From: HXMU1420-13 sp965228545
GTDB lineage: Bacteria > Bacteroidota > Rhodothermia > Balneolales > Balneolaceae
NCBI GenBank assembly: GCA_965228545.1
Contig: OZ245822.1
Span: 2,604,001 to 2,668,000, forward strand
DNA length: 64,000 nt
Reading direction: 5' to 3'
This document shows positions 24,294 through 33,046 of the stretch, one piece after another; position 1 is the first letter of the stretch, and each line of letters opens with the position of its first letter. The notes under the pieces were generated by a model, which saw nothing but the letters and a program-made list of their open reading frames with translations, was not told the DNA's origin and did not search any database. The position numbers were made by a program, and so were the translations under genes.

Positions 24294-25887
24294 TAGACAA
24301 CTCCCCGTTTTCATCTTCAGTGATTCGCCCTAGGATGTCAGCGATGAAATAAGCTTTGGAAAGCCGCTCCTGAAGGGCTGAAGAATCCAATTGCGGATAT
24401 ACCTCAAAGAGCTGCTGCTGCAATTGCTCGTAGTTTTCACAGGACTCAACGAGTTCAAAAATCGGTTGTAAGTACCCGGCCAACATTTGTTGAGTAATTT
24501 CTAAGGCCTCCTCTCCGGCACTGGCTTCGATGAGCGCATCCAATTGTTTGAATGACTCAGCGGTATTTTTCTCGATCTCGTCAACTTCTTCAAAGGTGAT
24601 GCTTTGTGAGGTTTGCCGCATTTTTTCCCGAAAAGTCTCATACCAATCCGGCGCAGTAAACGCCTCAGTTGTACTTACTTTCACGCTATCAGCTTTCTCC
24701 TCGTTGGATTGATTGGGCTCTCCCAATTCAAAATCATCATCTGCCAGGGCAAAGTTGTCTTTGTAGTACTTCCGGGTAAAGCGAACCCCTTGGCGCGTCA
24801 TGATTTCATCGCGTTCTGCGCGTGGTTTTTGCACGTCTTTAGGACGGTAGATGCTGATTTCAGGAGGGATAGTTGTGAAATTTTTTGCCCATGTCATCGA
24901 GATGGCTTCATTAATCACTTTCTCGGCCATTTCAGCCACGCTTGCGATCACTTGTTGACTCACTTGCATATTTTGCCCGGCGTCGCCTCGGATATCGCTG
25001 CCACCTTCAGAAGTGCCCATAGAGAGTTCATTCGAAAGGATCACTTTGTTGATCACTCGGTCTAAATACTTGATGAAGTCCATATACACCGCCGAGCTGG
25101 CGCCACGCGAAGCGGCGTCCATCAACTCAACAGAACTATCATCCGGAATTACGGCCACAGCATCCTGCACCATCTGATGAAGTTCTCCTAAAAATTTATT
25201 GGTCTCTTTATCAGCTGTATTTCGCGGCTGTTTTCCTACCACCCAAGGCATTCCATACTTCTCCAGGAACTTAATCAGAAAGGTAACGCCCCCTTTTTTG
25301 AAGGCCACCGGCCAAAAGCACCGGCTATAATGCGATTGCCCGTAAGGATTGGCATACGTTGGCCGATTTCTGGCCACAATAAATTTGTACGGATTTTCAA
25401 TCACTTTACCCGTTGGGTGCGCCTTAGAAATAAACTGCAGCTCGTTATGTTGGGAGTAATTAAACCATTCCTGCGGCTTCTCAATGATTTTATCGATGTA
25501 CCAGGTCTTTCCGGATTTCCAAACAAGTTCAAAAGGTTGGTAGCCGTAGTTTCGCGCCTCGATGCACTGCGTCATAATGTGATAGGGATCCCAATGCTTG
25601 GCTAATGTTTCTACCCATTCTACCTTATCAGAGGGAGCATCGTTGGGTTTAATCTCCCATTCGAGTTCTTTAAGGCCGGAATGAATTAGCTCAACTGCTG
25701 AGAACAACTCCCAATCTGCTTCGAGCTCTCGATAGGTTTCAATACGGTTTCCGGTTTTGCGCAAAATTGGATCCGGATTCGGAAGTGCATGTAAGAAAGA
25801 AATGAAAAAGGTGACATCCCGGGTAAACACCTCTTCAGTCATCGAAGAAGAGCTCGACTTTTTAAAAATATTGAGGAAACGTTTCAT
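24286..25887 (-). CDS. Mu-like portal protein (DUF935, gp29 family)
   Basis: The portal forms the dodecameric ring at the capsid vertex through which DNA is packaged and leaves. The 533-residue product matches the DUF935 portal family of Mu-like phages (Mu gp29, 512 residues). It has an N-terminal segment ILRKTGNRIETYRELEAD, a central KFIVARNRPTYANPYGQSHY and the helical IKYLDRVINKVILSNELSMGTSEGG. A charged coiled-coil C-terminus follows. It is directly downstream of the terminase genes in the leftward operon and upstream of the MuF-type gene, as expected. Confidence 0.9.
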   Translation of the reverse strand: MKRFLNIFKKSSSSSMTEEVFTRDVTFFISFLHALPNPDPILRKTGNRIETYRELEADWELFSAVELIHSGLKELEWEIKPNDAPSDKVEWVETLAKHWDPYHIMTQCIEARNYGYQPFELVWKSGKTWYIDKIIEKPQEWFNYSQHNELQFISKAHPTGKVIENPYKFIVARNRPTYANPYGQSHYSRCFWPVAFKKGGVTFLIKFLEKYGMPWVVGKQPRNTADKETNKFLGELHQMVQDAVAVIPDDSSVELMDAASRGASSAVYMDFIKYLDRVINKVILSNELSMGTSEGGSDIRGDAGQNMQVSQQVIASVAEMAEKVINEAISMTWAKNFTTIPPEISIYRPKDVQKPRAERDEIMTRQGVRFTRKYYKDNFALADDDFELGEPNQSNEEKADSVKVSTTEAFTAPDWYETFREKMRQTSQSITFEEVDEIEKNTAESFKQLDALIEASAGEEALEITQQMLAGYLQPIFELVESCENYEQLQQQLFEVYPQLDSSALQERLSKAYFIADILGRITEDENGELSND

Positions 25888-25993
25888 AGGATAAATTTTA
25901 ATTCTAAGCCCTTATCTCGGGTTATGTTATATGATTCCACTTTGCAAAAAGGGTTAAAGGATTTTGAGCAAATTTAAACGCGGTTTAAAGGAA

Positions 25994-27418
25994 CTAGTAG
26001 CCAGTGATCCCGTCATATTCGTAGCCTCTTAAATAATTACTGCTTTGTCGCGCTCCTGAGCTTCCCACAGAAGGTTGACCTTTGTATGTTTTGGCTGCTT
26101 CAGTAGCTAATGCCAAGGCCCAAAAACGATCGGCGTGACCAATCTCATTAGCTTTTGCATCAAAACGAATGTTACCGTGATCTGTAACTACCTTTTTTAC
26201 AGAGCCTAAATCTTCTCTGATTTCAAGATCTTCCGGGATTACTACTGCTCTATCTTCTACCATAGTATATAACCCGTACGCAAGGCTTTCTTTTGCCGAA
26301 TTGGTGAAGGAAATAGACTCTACCTTGCGCTCACCAAACTTATCAGCTGCTTCTTCAGCAAGTTGCATACCAATACCGGTAGCATCTATACAAGCTCGTC
26401 TCATTTTAGGATGGCTCAGATATTTATAAAGCTTTTCGCGCTGATGCTTAAACTTCCATTCTTCCATAACTACATAAGCGCGAGTGAATTTCATTGGCCC
26501 TATTTTTTCTAAAACCCATAAAACACTCATATGCTTTTTTCGTGCAATATCATAGCCTAAGTATAAATCACCGTCTACTTGATCTTTCCAATTATCAGGC
26601 CATAAAACATTGGTGTTTTCAATGGCTGCTACCATTTCATAGCTCAGGAAGGAATCTTTTCCATCCGCAGGAATTGCCATGTATTCCTCATCCCACTGAT
26701 CTTGATCTAGACATTCGCCACGAAGATCATCTAACCACTCTTGCTGTTCGGCTTGGGTGGTTATTCGTTTTCGAATACGATTTAATATCCCGTCTTTTAC
26801 AGCTTCCAGAATTGTGGTTTTATGCACTCGACCTTTCATTCTGCCCTTATTGATTTTCCAAATAAGGTTATTGAAAGTGCTTAGTCTGCCCTTATGTGTG
26901 GACAGAACTCGAATTGGATCTCCCCACATAGCCGATGCTTGAAGCGCTTTCCACATTGCTGCACCGTCTTTATGATGTGCGGCTTCGTCCCAGATAACCC
27001 GACCACCTTTGGATCTGAATCTGTTCGGATTGGAACTCATGGCTGTGATTTTTGCTCCATTAGGCAACTTTACTTGGTATGCAGTAACCTCACCCATCTC
27101 ATCTTTGAGTGTAACATTACCACTTACGTACTCGCTTACTTTTTCGAGTAATTCACACCACCCTGCAATGTATTCGATGAATTCTTTGGCAGCGGAATCG
27201 TCTGCTGAAGAAAACCAACTATCTCTACCCGTTTCTAGACTCCAATCTAAAGTGTCAAAGGATTCAGTATATGTGGCACCGATCCGCCTTGATTTCTCCC
27301 AAATTTTTAGGCGTGATTTATCCTTGATCCATTCAATCTGGTAATCCATAAAGTATGGCTCATTATCCAGGCTAAACTCAAGCTTCTTGGGGATGATTTG
27401 TTCTAGTGATAGTGACAA
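25994..27418 (-). CDS. Terminase large subunit (Mu gp28-like)
   Basis: The ATPase-nuclease motor that packages phage DNA into capsids. The 474-residue protein has a Walker-A-like KSRRIGAT (residues 42-49), Walker B GRVIWDEAAHH with D144/E145, and a C-terminal RNase-H-like nuclease region. Probable metal ligands lie in DLYLGYDIARKK, CIDATGIGMQ and the final GHADRFWALALA. The start lies immediately next to the stop of the small-terminase-like gene. In Mu-like phages packaging is headful from integrated copies. Confidence 0.92.
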   Translation of the reverse strand: MSLSLEQIIPKKLEFSLDNEPYFMDYQIEWIKDKSRLKIWEKSRRIGATYTESFDTLDWSLETGRDSWFSSADDSAAKEFIEYIAGWCELLEKVSEYVSGNVTLKDEMGEVTAYQVKLPNGAKITAMSSNPNRFRSKGGRVIWDEAAHHKDGAAMWKALQASAMWGDPIRVLSTHKGRLSTFNNLIWKINKGRMKGRVHKTTILEAVKDGILNRIRKRITTQAEQQEWLDDLRGECLDQDQWDEEYMAIPADGKDSFLSYEMVAAIENTNVLWPDNWKDQVDGDLYLGYDIARKKHMSVLWVLEKIGPMKFTRAYVVMEEWKFKHQREKLYKYLSHPKMRRACIDATGIGMQLAEEAADKFGERKVESISFTNSAKESLAYGLYTMVEDRAVVIPEDLEIREDLGSVKKVVTDHGNIRFDAKANEIGHADRFWALALATEAAKTYKGQPSVGSSGARQSSNYLRGYEYDGITGY

Positions 27419-27826
27419 TTACTTTCCTATTAAGACTTCTTTTAGCATAGCCATGGCGCCTTCCATTGTTGGTTTCTCAACCTCTTCTTCGGTTTTGTTA
27501 GAATTCAGGCTATCCATGATCTCAAGAAAATTCTTCTGGCCAATACGACCTACTGCACTCATAGCAGCATAGATATTTTGTGGATCCGGATTGTCGATGG
27601 CTTGTTGAAGAGCAATTTTGGCCAAATTAACAACCATACCTTTTACGTCGGTCTGATTTTGCTCATGCTTGGCGCGCAGCTCATCCCAACTTCCTTTTTC
27701 TTTCCAGGACCAAAGCGTTCTGGCGGAAACGCGGCCCTTGAAATATTCCTCGAGTTGCGAAAGCCCATACCCATCGTATACATACAAACGCTTTGCTTCG
27801 TCATTATATAGGGCTTGCTTACTCAT
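27419..27826 (-). CDS. Small terminase-like protein (DUF1804 / Mu gp27 family)
   Basis: 135 residues starting MSKQALYNDEAKRLYVYDGY, with an HTH-like QLEEYFKGRVSARTLWSWKEKGSW, the hallmark of DUF1804 proteins next to Mu-like large terminases. Its likely role is recognition of the packaging site and delivery to the motor. It is directly upstream of the large subunit (no gap) and overlaps the preceding gene by 4 bp. Confidence 0.82.
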   Translation of the reverse strand: MSKQALYNDEAKRLYVYDGYGLSQLEEYFKGRVSARTLWSWKEKGSWDELRAKHEQNQTDVKGMVVNLAKIALQQAIDNPDPQNIYAAMSAVGRIGQKNFLEIMDSLNSNKTEEEVEKPTMEGAMAMLKEVLIGK

Positions 27827-28071
27827 CCGGCTCCAATTCGATTGTTAATCTCTTCGATCTTTTCGCGGATTTCTCGCGCCTGTCGAATGAGGTGCTTCAG
27901 GCTAATCATGGCCTGTTCGGCATGCTCAATTTCAATTTCATCCCAATCAATAAGGGGATCTACTTTGTCCCGAATAGTTATGATGTGATTTTCCGCGCGG
28001 ATTTCGAGCGTTTTGAGCTGCTGCTGGTAATCCAGGCGAAGTCCGCGAAGTTTGATGTGCTCGCTAGCCAT
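27823..28071 (-). CDS. Small coiled-coil phage protein (Mu gp26-like position)
   Basis: 82 residues, almost entirely a charged helix with heptad hydrophobics (about residues 5-70). Position between the DUF2730-like and terminase genes matches the small Mu gp26 slot. Function is not established. Confidence 0.55.
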   Translation of the reverse strand: MASEHIKLRGLRLDYQQQLKTLEIRAENHIITIRDKVDPLIDWDEIEIEHAEQAMISLKHLIRQAREIREKIEEINNRIGAG

Positions 28072-28392
28072 TTACTTACCTCCAATCCGATCATTAACGG
28101 ATGCCGGGCAACGCACCGGTTGGTCCAGCTTTTCTTCCATCCTGGTTAAAATTCGAATGAGGATATCCTGCCGCTCAATATCCTCGGAATGAAATCGCTC
28201 GGCCATAACTAATAACCGCTCTGACATCTCATAGTATTTGGCATTTGAGATGGCAAGCTGCTCATCTTTCTGCTTAATGATGTTCTCTATCGACTTGAAC
28301 GAAGTTTTTACAATCCAGACCAAGATCGCTAATAATGAAGCGCTTAAGCCAGACTCGATAATCCACTGCGCCGTTGATGGGATTTCTTGCAT
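28072..28392 (-). CDS. Small membrane-anchored coiled-coil protein (DUF2730-like, Mu gp25 position)
   Basis: 106 residues with an N-terminal membrane helix (about 12-30, GLSASLLAILVWIVKTSF) followed by a coiled coil. This is the layout of the DUF2730/Mu gp25 type protein that opens the head-packaging block. It is the first gene of the leftward operon, opposite the protease/scaffold gene across a 154-bp divergent promoter region. It could take part in lysis as a spanin- or holin-like partner. Confidence 0.55.
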   Translation of the reverse strand: MQEIPSTAQWIIESGLSASLLAILVWIVKTSFKSIENIIKQKDEQLAISNAKYYEMSERLLVMAERFHSEDIERQDILIRILTRMEEKLDQPVRCPASVNDRIGGK

Positions 28393-28546
28393 TGATTGGG
28401 AATTAAAAGGTTTGTAATGTTACTCGAATATACCTGCCTTAAGGGGTGAACAAGTACTAAACCGTTTAGTATAACTCCCACACTTGCCCCGCTTAGATTC
28501 CAGTCACGCTGACAACCAATCACGGTTACAATCAAATCAAATTTGC
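28393..28546. promoter_or_regulatory. Divergent promoter region between the two structural operons, with a 17-bp dyad
   Basis: Both structural operons start here. The perfect dyad TACTAAACCGTTTAGTA (28455-28471, 8-bp arms around one C) lies near the middle and is a strong candidate for binding by a dimeric regulator such as the Mor-like activator. One arm recurs at 7286-7293. I could not assign -10/-35 boxes with confidence. Confidence 0.6.
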
Positions 28547-29443
28547 ATGGCTGAAGAGAAAAAGTACTACGAAATCTTTCGTGCCGGTGAGTATCCCCAG
28601 GGAACCTTTACCGAGGAGCACATCCGACAAATAGCGGAGAATTACGACCCGGCGTTGTTAGAATCTCCCATCCAAATTTTTCACAAAAACGACGGTTATG
28701 CCTATGGGTGGGTCGAGGAATTGAAAGCCGATGGAAAGAGGCTATTAGCCAGCTTTAAAGATGTATCCGATCGCTTGAAATGGATGACGTCGGAAGGCAT
28801 GTTAAAACGGCATTCCATCGAGTTGTATCGAAATTTCAATGAAAAAGGTCCATACCTGAAATCGTTGGCTATGCTGGGTTCGCAAACCCCGGCTGTTAAA
28901 GGAATGGAGCCTATTCAGTTTCAGGAAGGTGAAGCCGATTCGGTTGAATTTGAAGAGGCGCCATCGTTCGCCACAGAGTTTGCTTTGGAGTTTTACCGGG
29001 ATAAAGCTCAAAAACTTACCGATGACTTAGCTCAAGAGAAGGAAAAGGTAGAGACCTTTACCTCCGAGAAAGAAGCTCTGCAGTTTGAGCAGCGCAAAAC
29101 CGCCTTTGAGTCCTTCCTGGATGAAAAATCTGAGAAGGGCGAACTGCCACCGGTGATTCGTGAGAAATGTGTTGCCCTGTTTTCCCACCTAGACAGTATT
29201 GAGGTAAAAGAAGGCTCGGAATCCGCTCTTGATGTATTCAAGCAGGTGATCAGTGAAATTAAATCGCAGGTAGAGTTTGGCGCTGACTATGACGATGGCG
29301 GTGCAGAGCACATTGAATTTTCAGCGGAAGTGTTAGCAGTTAAGGCTGCTGAGTTTCGCGAAGAACAGCGCTTGAAAGGCGTAAGTATTTCTGCAACACA
29401 GGCAGTAAATCATATCAAAAACCAAAATAAATCGACTCAATGA
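28547..29443 (+). CDS. Prohead protease / scaffold-like protein (Mu gpI position)
   Basis: A 298-residue protein starting MAEEKKYYEIFRAGEYPQG. The N-terminal 120 residues form a beta-rich domain with the pattern of phage head-maturation proteases (IQIFHKNDGYAYGWVEEL, HSIELYRNFNEKGPYLKSLAML). A long Glu/Lys-rich coiled coil (about 165-250), typical of scaffolds, follows. The order protease/scaffold, decoration, capsid is the Mu-like head order. An upstream in-frame start at 28484 was rejected because it would run through the dyad region. Confidence 0.75.
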   Translation: MAEEKKYYEIFRAGEYPQGTFTEEHIRQIAENYDPALLESPIQIFHKNDGYAYGWVEELKADGKRLLASFKDVSDRLKWMTSEGMLKRHSIELYRNFNEKGPYLKSLAMLGSQTPAVKGMEPIQFQEGEADSVEFEEAPSFATEFALEFYRDKAQKLTDDLAQEKEKVETFTSEKEALQFEQRKTAFESFLDEKSEKGELPPVIREKCVALFSHLDSIEVKEGSESALDVFKQVISEIKSQVEFGADYDDGGAEHIEFSAEVLAVKAAEFREEQRLKGVSISATQAVNHIKNQNKSTQ

Positions 29444-29817
29444 ACAATCCAGGATTGATTAAAACATTTGTTGCCGGTGCTGCAATTACCAAGCGTCGGA
29501 TCGTAAAATTTGGCAGCTCAGACGAAGCTGTTATTCAAGGCGCTGCAGCCACAGATTCACTCATTGGGGTGAGTACAGAGGTAGATTCTGCCTCCGGTGA
29601 ACGTGTCGATGTAATTATCAATGGAGCTGCCGATGTAGAATTTGGTGGAACCATTGCGCGTGGTGCGCTTGTAACCAGCGATGCAAATGGTAAGGCTGTA
29701 GCTGCGGCTCCTTCAGCCGGGGCAAACAATCGAGTGATTGGAATTGCTGCCGTAAGTGGGGTTTCCGGAGATATTGGAAGCATCATTATCGCTCAAAGTT
29801 CACTCCAAGGCGCATAA
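29440..29817 (+). CDS. Capsid decoration (cement) protein, DUF2190-like
   Basis: 125 residues of Gly/Ala/Val-rich beta structure: TFVAGAAITKRRIVKFG at the start, LIGVSTEVDSASGERVDVI, then GGTIARGALVTSDANGKAVAA and RVIGIAAVSG. This is the DUF2190 pattern of small trimeric proteins that stabilise phage capsids, encoded directly before the major capsid protein. It overlaps the scaffold gene by 4 bp. Confidence 0.82.
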   Translation: MNNPGLIKTFVAGAAITKRRIVKFGSSDEAVIQGAAATDSLIGVSTEVDSASGERVDVIINGAADVEFGGTIARGALVTSDANGKAVAAAPSAGANNRVIGIAAVSGVSGDIGSIIIAQSSLQGA

Positions 29818-29858
29818 GCCCAAACAACTAACTTATAACTCATAGAGACAAAGTAACT

Positions 29859-30788
29859 ATGCCTCCATTTCCATTTCCTACCGATCCTACCCTTATTGCC
29901 ATTTCCCTGGCATATAAAAATCCTCGCCTGATTGCCGATCAGATTGCACCTCGCATTCCGGTGGGCAAAAAAGAGTACAAGTACCTTAAGTATCCAAAAG
30001 GGCAAATGTTCACCGTTCCGGATACCAAAGTTGGCCGCAGAGGGCAGCCGAATAAGGTAAACTTTGACGCGCAAGAAGAAGTTGGCGCCTGCGAAGATTA
30101 CGGCCTCGATGATGCGGTTCCACAAGACGACATCGATAATGCACCCGAAAATTACAATCCCGTTGAGCATGCCACTGAAGGTTTGCGCAATTTGATTTTG
30201 CTGGATCGCGAAATTCGGGTAGCCAATCTGGTTCAGGATCCTGACAATTTTGCCTCCGGAAACAAAGTGCAGCTATCCGGAACCGATCGTTGGAATGATA
30301 CGGCTAATTCAGATCCAATCGGTGATATCACTGCCGGTATTGATGCCTGCATTATGCGCCCGAACAAAGCAGTGATCGGGCAAGCAGCTTGGACCAAGTT
30401 ACGCCAACACCCTGATATTTTGAAGGCTGTGAATAAAACTGCAGGTGATACCGGCCTTGCAACCCGCGAAGCTGTTGCAGAGCTTTTTGAGCTGGAAGAA
30501 CTCATTGTAGGTGAAGGTTGGGTGAATTCCGCTAAACCAGGACAGGCTGTTAACCTTCAAAGAGTTTGGGGCAAAAACATGGTGCTGTTTTACCAGGACC
30601 CAACGGCCAACACGCAGCGAGGCGTCACTTTTATGCTTACTCCTCAATTTGGAAGCATAGTAGCCGGCCAAGAGCCTGATAAGAACATCGGTCTTCGTGG
30701 TGGCGTGGTTGTACGTAACGGCGAGACCGTAGACGAGAAGATCATAGCTAACGATCTTGGCTATTTGATCGAAGACTGCGTGGCCTAA
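29859..30788 (+). CDS. Major capsid protein
   Basis: A 309-residue protein that would assemble the phage head (HK97 fold). It shows the N-terminal arm IADQIAPRIPVGKKEYKY found in many Mu-like/siphophage capsid proteins, a central helix NLILLDREIRVANLVQD, and an A-domain-like end with NIGLRGGVVVRNGETVDEK. It follows the decoration protein and is followed by a strong terminator at 30980, as expected for a highly expressed gene. Confidence 0.85.
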   Translation: MPPFPFPTDPTLIAISLAYKNPRLIADQIAPRIPVGKKEYKYLKYPKGQMFTVPDTKVGRRGQPNKVNFDAQEEVGACEDYGLDDAVPQDDIDNAPENYNPVEHATEGLRNLILLDREIRVANLVQDPDNFASGNKVQLSGTDRWNDTANSDPIGDITAGIDACIMRPNKAVIGQAAWTKLRQHPDILKAVNKTAGDTGLATREAVAELFELEELIVGEGWVNSAKPGQAVNLQRVWGKNMVLFYQDPTANTQRGVTFMLTPQFGSIVAGQEPDKNIGLRGGVVVRNGETVDEKIIANDLGYLIEDCVA

Positions 30789-31037
30789 GAAAATACATCG
30801 CATCGAAAAATAAGCAGCGCCCAGCGGATACAAGGAAGGCGATGATGCTCAGCTGGGGAGTTGAGCCTTCCGGAAGAAATTTATTGATGGCCTGGTGTAC
30901 ACAGGAGGTGAGTGAAGGAAGTACTGAAAGCCGGGCTCAGCTTATCGCCTCCAAATTGATTCAAACAAAGATGACCGTGCCCGATCGGGTAGATCTAGTT
31001 ACTCGATCGGGATTTTTTAACCTCATAATTGATCGTT
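30789..31037 (+). other. Untranslated region after the capsid gene
   Basis: 249 bp with no convincing gene. It contains a 7-bp stem GGAAGGC/GCCTTCC (about 30830-30876) and ends in a terminator. A 67-codon open frame starting at 30842 runs through the terminator and was rejected. Confidence 0.45.
30980..31018 (+). terminator. Terminator downstream of the capsid gene
   Basis: CCCGATCG (30980-30987) pairs with CGATCGGG (31004-31011), followed by ATTTTTT. Confidence 0.8.
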
Positions 31038-31400
31038 ATGTCTGAAGACGCAAAAAAAGAATATCAAGTAACCTCACCCATCAAATTTGAAGGCAAGCGC
31101 TACGAAGTGGGTGATTCTATCCTGCTAACCGAAGAGTTAGCCAAAGAATTACATGTAGTCACTCCCGGGGAGGTGACTAAACAAGGCCAACCGGAACAAG
31201 AGGCATCTGCAAAAGCTTCCCCATCGATGGCTTTGACGGCGAAAACAGCTATTAATGTAATTGAAAACTCGAGCCTCGATGAGGTTAAAGAGTTTGTGAT
31301 TCCTGAAACTGAAGGCGGTACAGAAGATCGCAAAACCGTGCTTAAGGCGTTCAGTGAGAAACTTGCTGAAGCTGAAGAATCTTCGAAAGAAGGCAAATAA
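31038..31400 (+). CDS. Hypothetical structural-region protein
   Basis: 120 residues starting MSEDAKKEYQVTSPIKF. A small beta-barrel-like N-terminus (FEGKRYEVGDSILLTEE) is followed by an acidic helical tail (KAFSEKLAEAEESSKEGK). The family is not recognised. Its position after the capsid gene suggests a head-tail connection accessory. The ATG at 31038 was chosen over an in-frame start three codons upstream. Confidence 0.55.
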   Translation: MSEDAKKEYQVTSPIKFEGKRYEVGDSILLTEELAKELHVVTPGEVTKQGQPEQEASAKASPSMALTAKTAINVIENSSLDEVKEFVIPETEGGTEDRKTVLKAFSEKLAEAEESSKEGK

Positions 31401-31568
31401 ATCATCTGGTTCGGGGCCTGGTTAAGCCGTAATGGAGCTGACCGGGTACCCTCCAATTAACTAAACAACAAGCTACCCATGCATAAGTTTTCCATTCCAA
31501 TTGAGCCTGGTAAGCCGTTCATGTTTTTATTGTTCGCCCTTATCCTGTTCATTTCAATTCTTCCAGTT

Positions 31569-31994
31569 ATGGCATACTCCACCAACGCCGACCTCTATGA
31601 TCGCATTGATCAAGAACTTGTCATCGATCTAACCGATGATGCACAAACCGGATCGGTAGATCAAACCAAGATTGACAACCTTAGAGCTGACGTCCACGAA
31701 CTTATTAATAGTTATCTGCGTGGCCGGCATGATGTGCCAGTAAGCCCAGCACCGGCATTATTAGTGACCATTGAGGCAGATCTGTTAGTTCACAAATTGT
31801 ACAGCCGAAGGGCTAATTATGAGGTTCCGGATACTGTGCTTCAGCTTAAACACGATGCAGTTAAACAGCTGATGGACATCGCTAAAGGGGTTATACAACT
31901 CGATTCCCAACCCGATGTTGGTGAGGCAAAAATAGTATCGAATAAAACCTCTGCCTCCAGAATATTCGACGACGACACTTTGAATAGTTTTTAG
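31569..31994 (+). CDS. Head-tail connector protein, DUF1320 (gp36-like)
   Basis: 141 residues from MAYSTNADLYDRIDQELVID, matching the DUF1320 family of Mu-like phages (connector or adaptor proteins placed between capsid and tail genes), with the family helices DVHELINSYLRGRHDVPVSPAP and IEADLLVHKLYSRR. The frame is open upstream to an ATG at 31479 that would add a hydrophobic 30-residue leader. That is not typical of the family, so the inner start is preferred. A hairpin terminator follows. Confidence 0.8.
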   Translation: MAYSTNADLYDRIDQELVIDLTDDAQTGSVDQTKIDNLRADVHELINSYLRGRHDVPVSPAPALLVTIEADLLVHKLYSRRANYEVPDTVLQLKHDAVKQLMDIAKGVIQLDSQPDVGEAKIVSNKTSASRIFDDDTLNSF

Positions 31995-32010
31995 TCTTCG
32001 ATTAGTGAGC

Positions 32011-32038
32011 ATCCCCGGGGATATCCCGGGGATTTTTT
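32011..32038 (+). terminator. Terminator after the DUF1320 gene
   Basis: ATCCCCGGG (32011-32019) pairs with CCCGGGGAT (32025-32033) around GATAT, followed by TTTTT. Confidence 0.85.
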
Positions 32039-32072
32039 AAACCCAACTGTTCAAAAACAACAGACAAACCCG

Positions 32073-32582
32073 ATGAGTTACCTTTTTGAAGACATATTGA
32101 TTGACTTACTTCGCCGCGAGGGCGGCTTTGTGAATGACCCGGTCGATCGGGGTGGCGCCACAAATATGGGCGTAACCATTCACACGCTTAGAGCACACAA
32201 TATTGACGTGGATGGCGATGGTGATATCGATGTGCAGGATGTACAAGAACTCGATTTTTCCCTTGTTAAGCAAATATACCGGGATAAATATTGGATCCCT
32301 TCAAACGCCGAGCAACTACTTGCCGATGTGCAACCCATCTATTTTGATATGGTGGTTCATCATGGTCCTGCAAATGCAGCGCGTATTCTACAAAGAGCGG
32401 CTGGAATCAAAGCTGATGGCATCGTTGGTCCGGTAACGATCGCGCATAGCTTCACAACTCCGATCAAAAAGATTGTTGGAGAGCGCATTCTGTTCCTTGC
32501 CGGCATTGTTCATTCAGACAGGACACAGCACCGTTTTTGGCATGGCTGGCTACACCGAGCACTTGAATTTCTGAACCTATGA
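32073..32582 (+). CDS. Endolysin: GH108-type N-acetylmuramidase with an EF-hand-like loop
   Basis: This enzyme cuts the peptidoglycan glycan strands to release phage. The 169-residue protein has the GH108 signature LLRREGGFVNDPVDRGGATN with the catalytic Glu at residue 16, and the peptidoglycan-binding-like AGIKADGIVGPVT stretch near residue 118. Residues 45-56 (DVDGDGDIDVQD) form a calcium-binding EF-hand/dockerin-type loop inserted between the active-site region and the middle helices. It overlaps the following holin candidate by 4 bp, so the two make a lysis cassette. Confidence 0.88.
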   Translation: MSYLFEDILIDLLRREGGFVNDPVDRGGATNMGVTIHTLRAHNIDVDGDGDIDVQDVQELDFSLVKQIYRDKYWIPSNAEQLLADVQPIYFDMVVHHGPANAARILQRAAGIKADGIVGPVTIAHSFTTPIKKIVGERILFLAGIVHSDRTQHRFWHGWLHRALEFLNL

Positions 32583-33046
32583 AAAAGCAAAACATTTTCC
32601 GCCGAATCCTAAACGCTGTAGAAGACACCGTTCGTGGTGATAATCAGCTAGGCCAAAAGCTTAATAAAGTGTTGCCGGCAAAAGCACTGCGCGAAGGTGT
32701 GGGTGCAGCAGTACTGGGTATAAAAGATGCAGTTCCTGTTCCACAGATCGCTGATTCAGGCCAGCAACAAAAAATCGATCGCGTAAAGCGAATCATCCAG
32801 AAAAAAAACATCACAAAAGAAGATGTAAAGAGTCTGGATCCGGAAGAATTACAAGCCATGACCTACCAACTGTTTGATCTGGTAGATGATGGACGGTTAA
32901 ATAAATCAGCCGATGCATTATCAGCTGAAACGAAACTAAAAATCCGATTGGCTGTCTCCGGGATTACTATATTATATATAGTGTACGCCGTGGCCACCGG
33001 TGATTATGGCTTAGCTGAACTACTCATTTATTTCTACGGGCAATGA
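32579..33046 (+). CDS. Putative holin-like protein
   Basis: 155 residues: a basic helical N-terminal region, a linker and a C-terminal hydrophobic segment (about 124-150, IRLAVSGITILYIVYAVATG). It is directly downstream of and overlaps the endolysin gene. One or two membrane helices and this coupling suggest a holin or lysis accessory, but the soluble N-terminal 120 residues are unusual for a holin and no family is recognised. Confidence 0.45.
   Translation: MKKQNIFRRILNAVEDTVRGDNQLGQKLNKVLPAKALREGVGAAVLGIKDAVPVPQIADSGQQQKIDRVKRIIQKKNITKEDVKSLDPEELQAMTYQLFDLVDDGRLNKSADALSAETKLKIRLAVSGITILYIVYAVATGDYGLAELLIYFYGQ

Noticed and set aside
30842..31045. 67-codon frame after the capsid gene
   Set aside because: It runs through a strong hairpin terminator, overlaps the next gene and has an unnatural composition.
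31479..31568. N-terminal hydrophobic extension of the DUF1320 protein
   Set aside because: Family members start at MAYST-like sequences; a membrane leader does not fit a connector protein.
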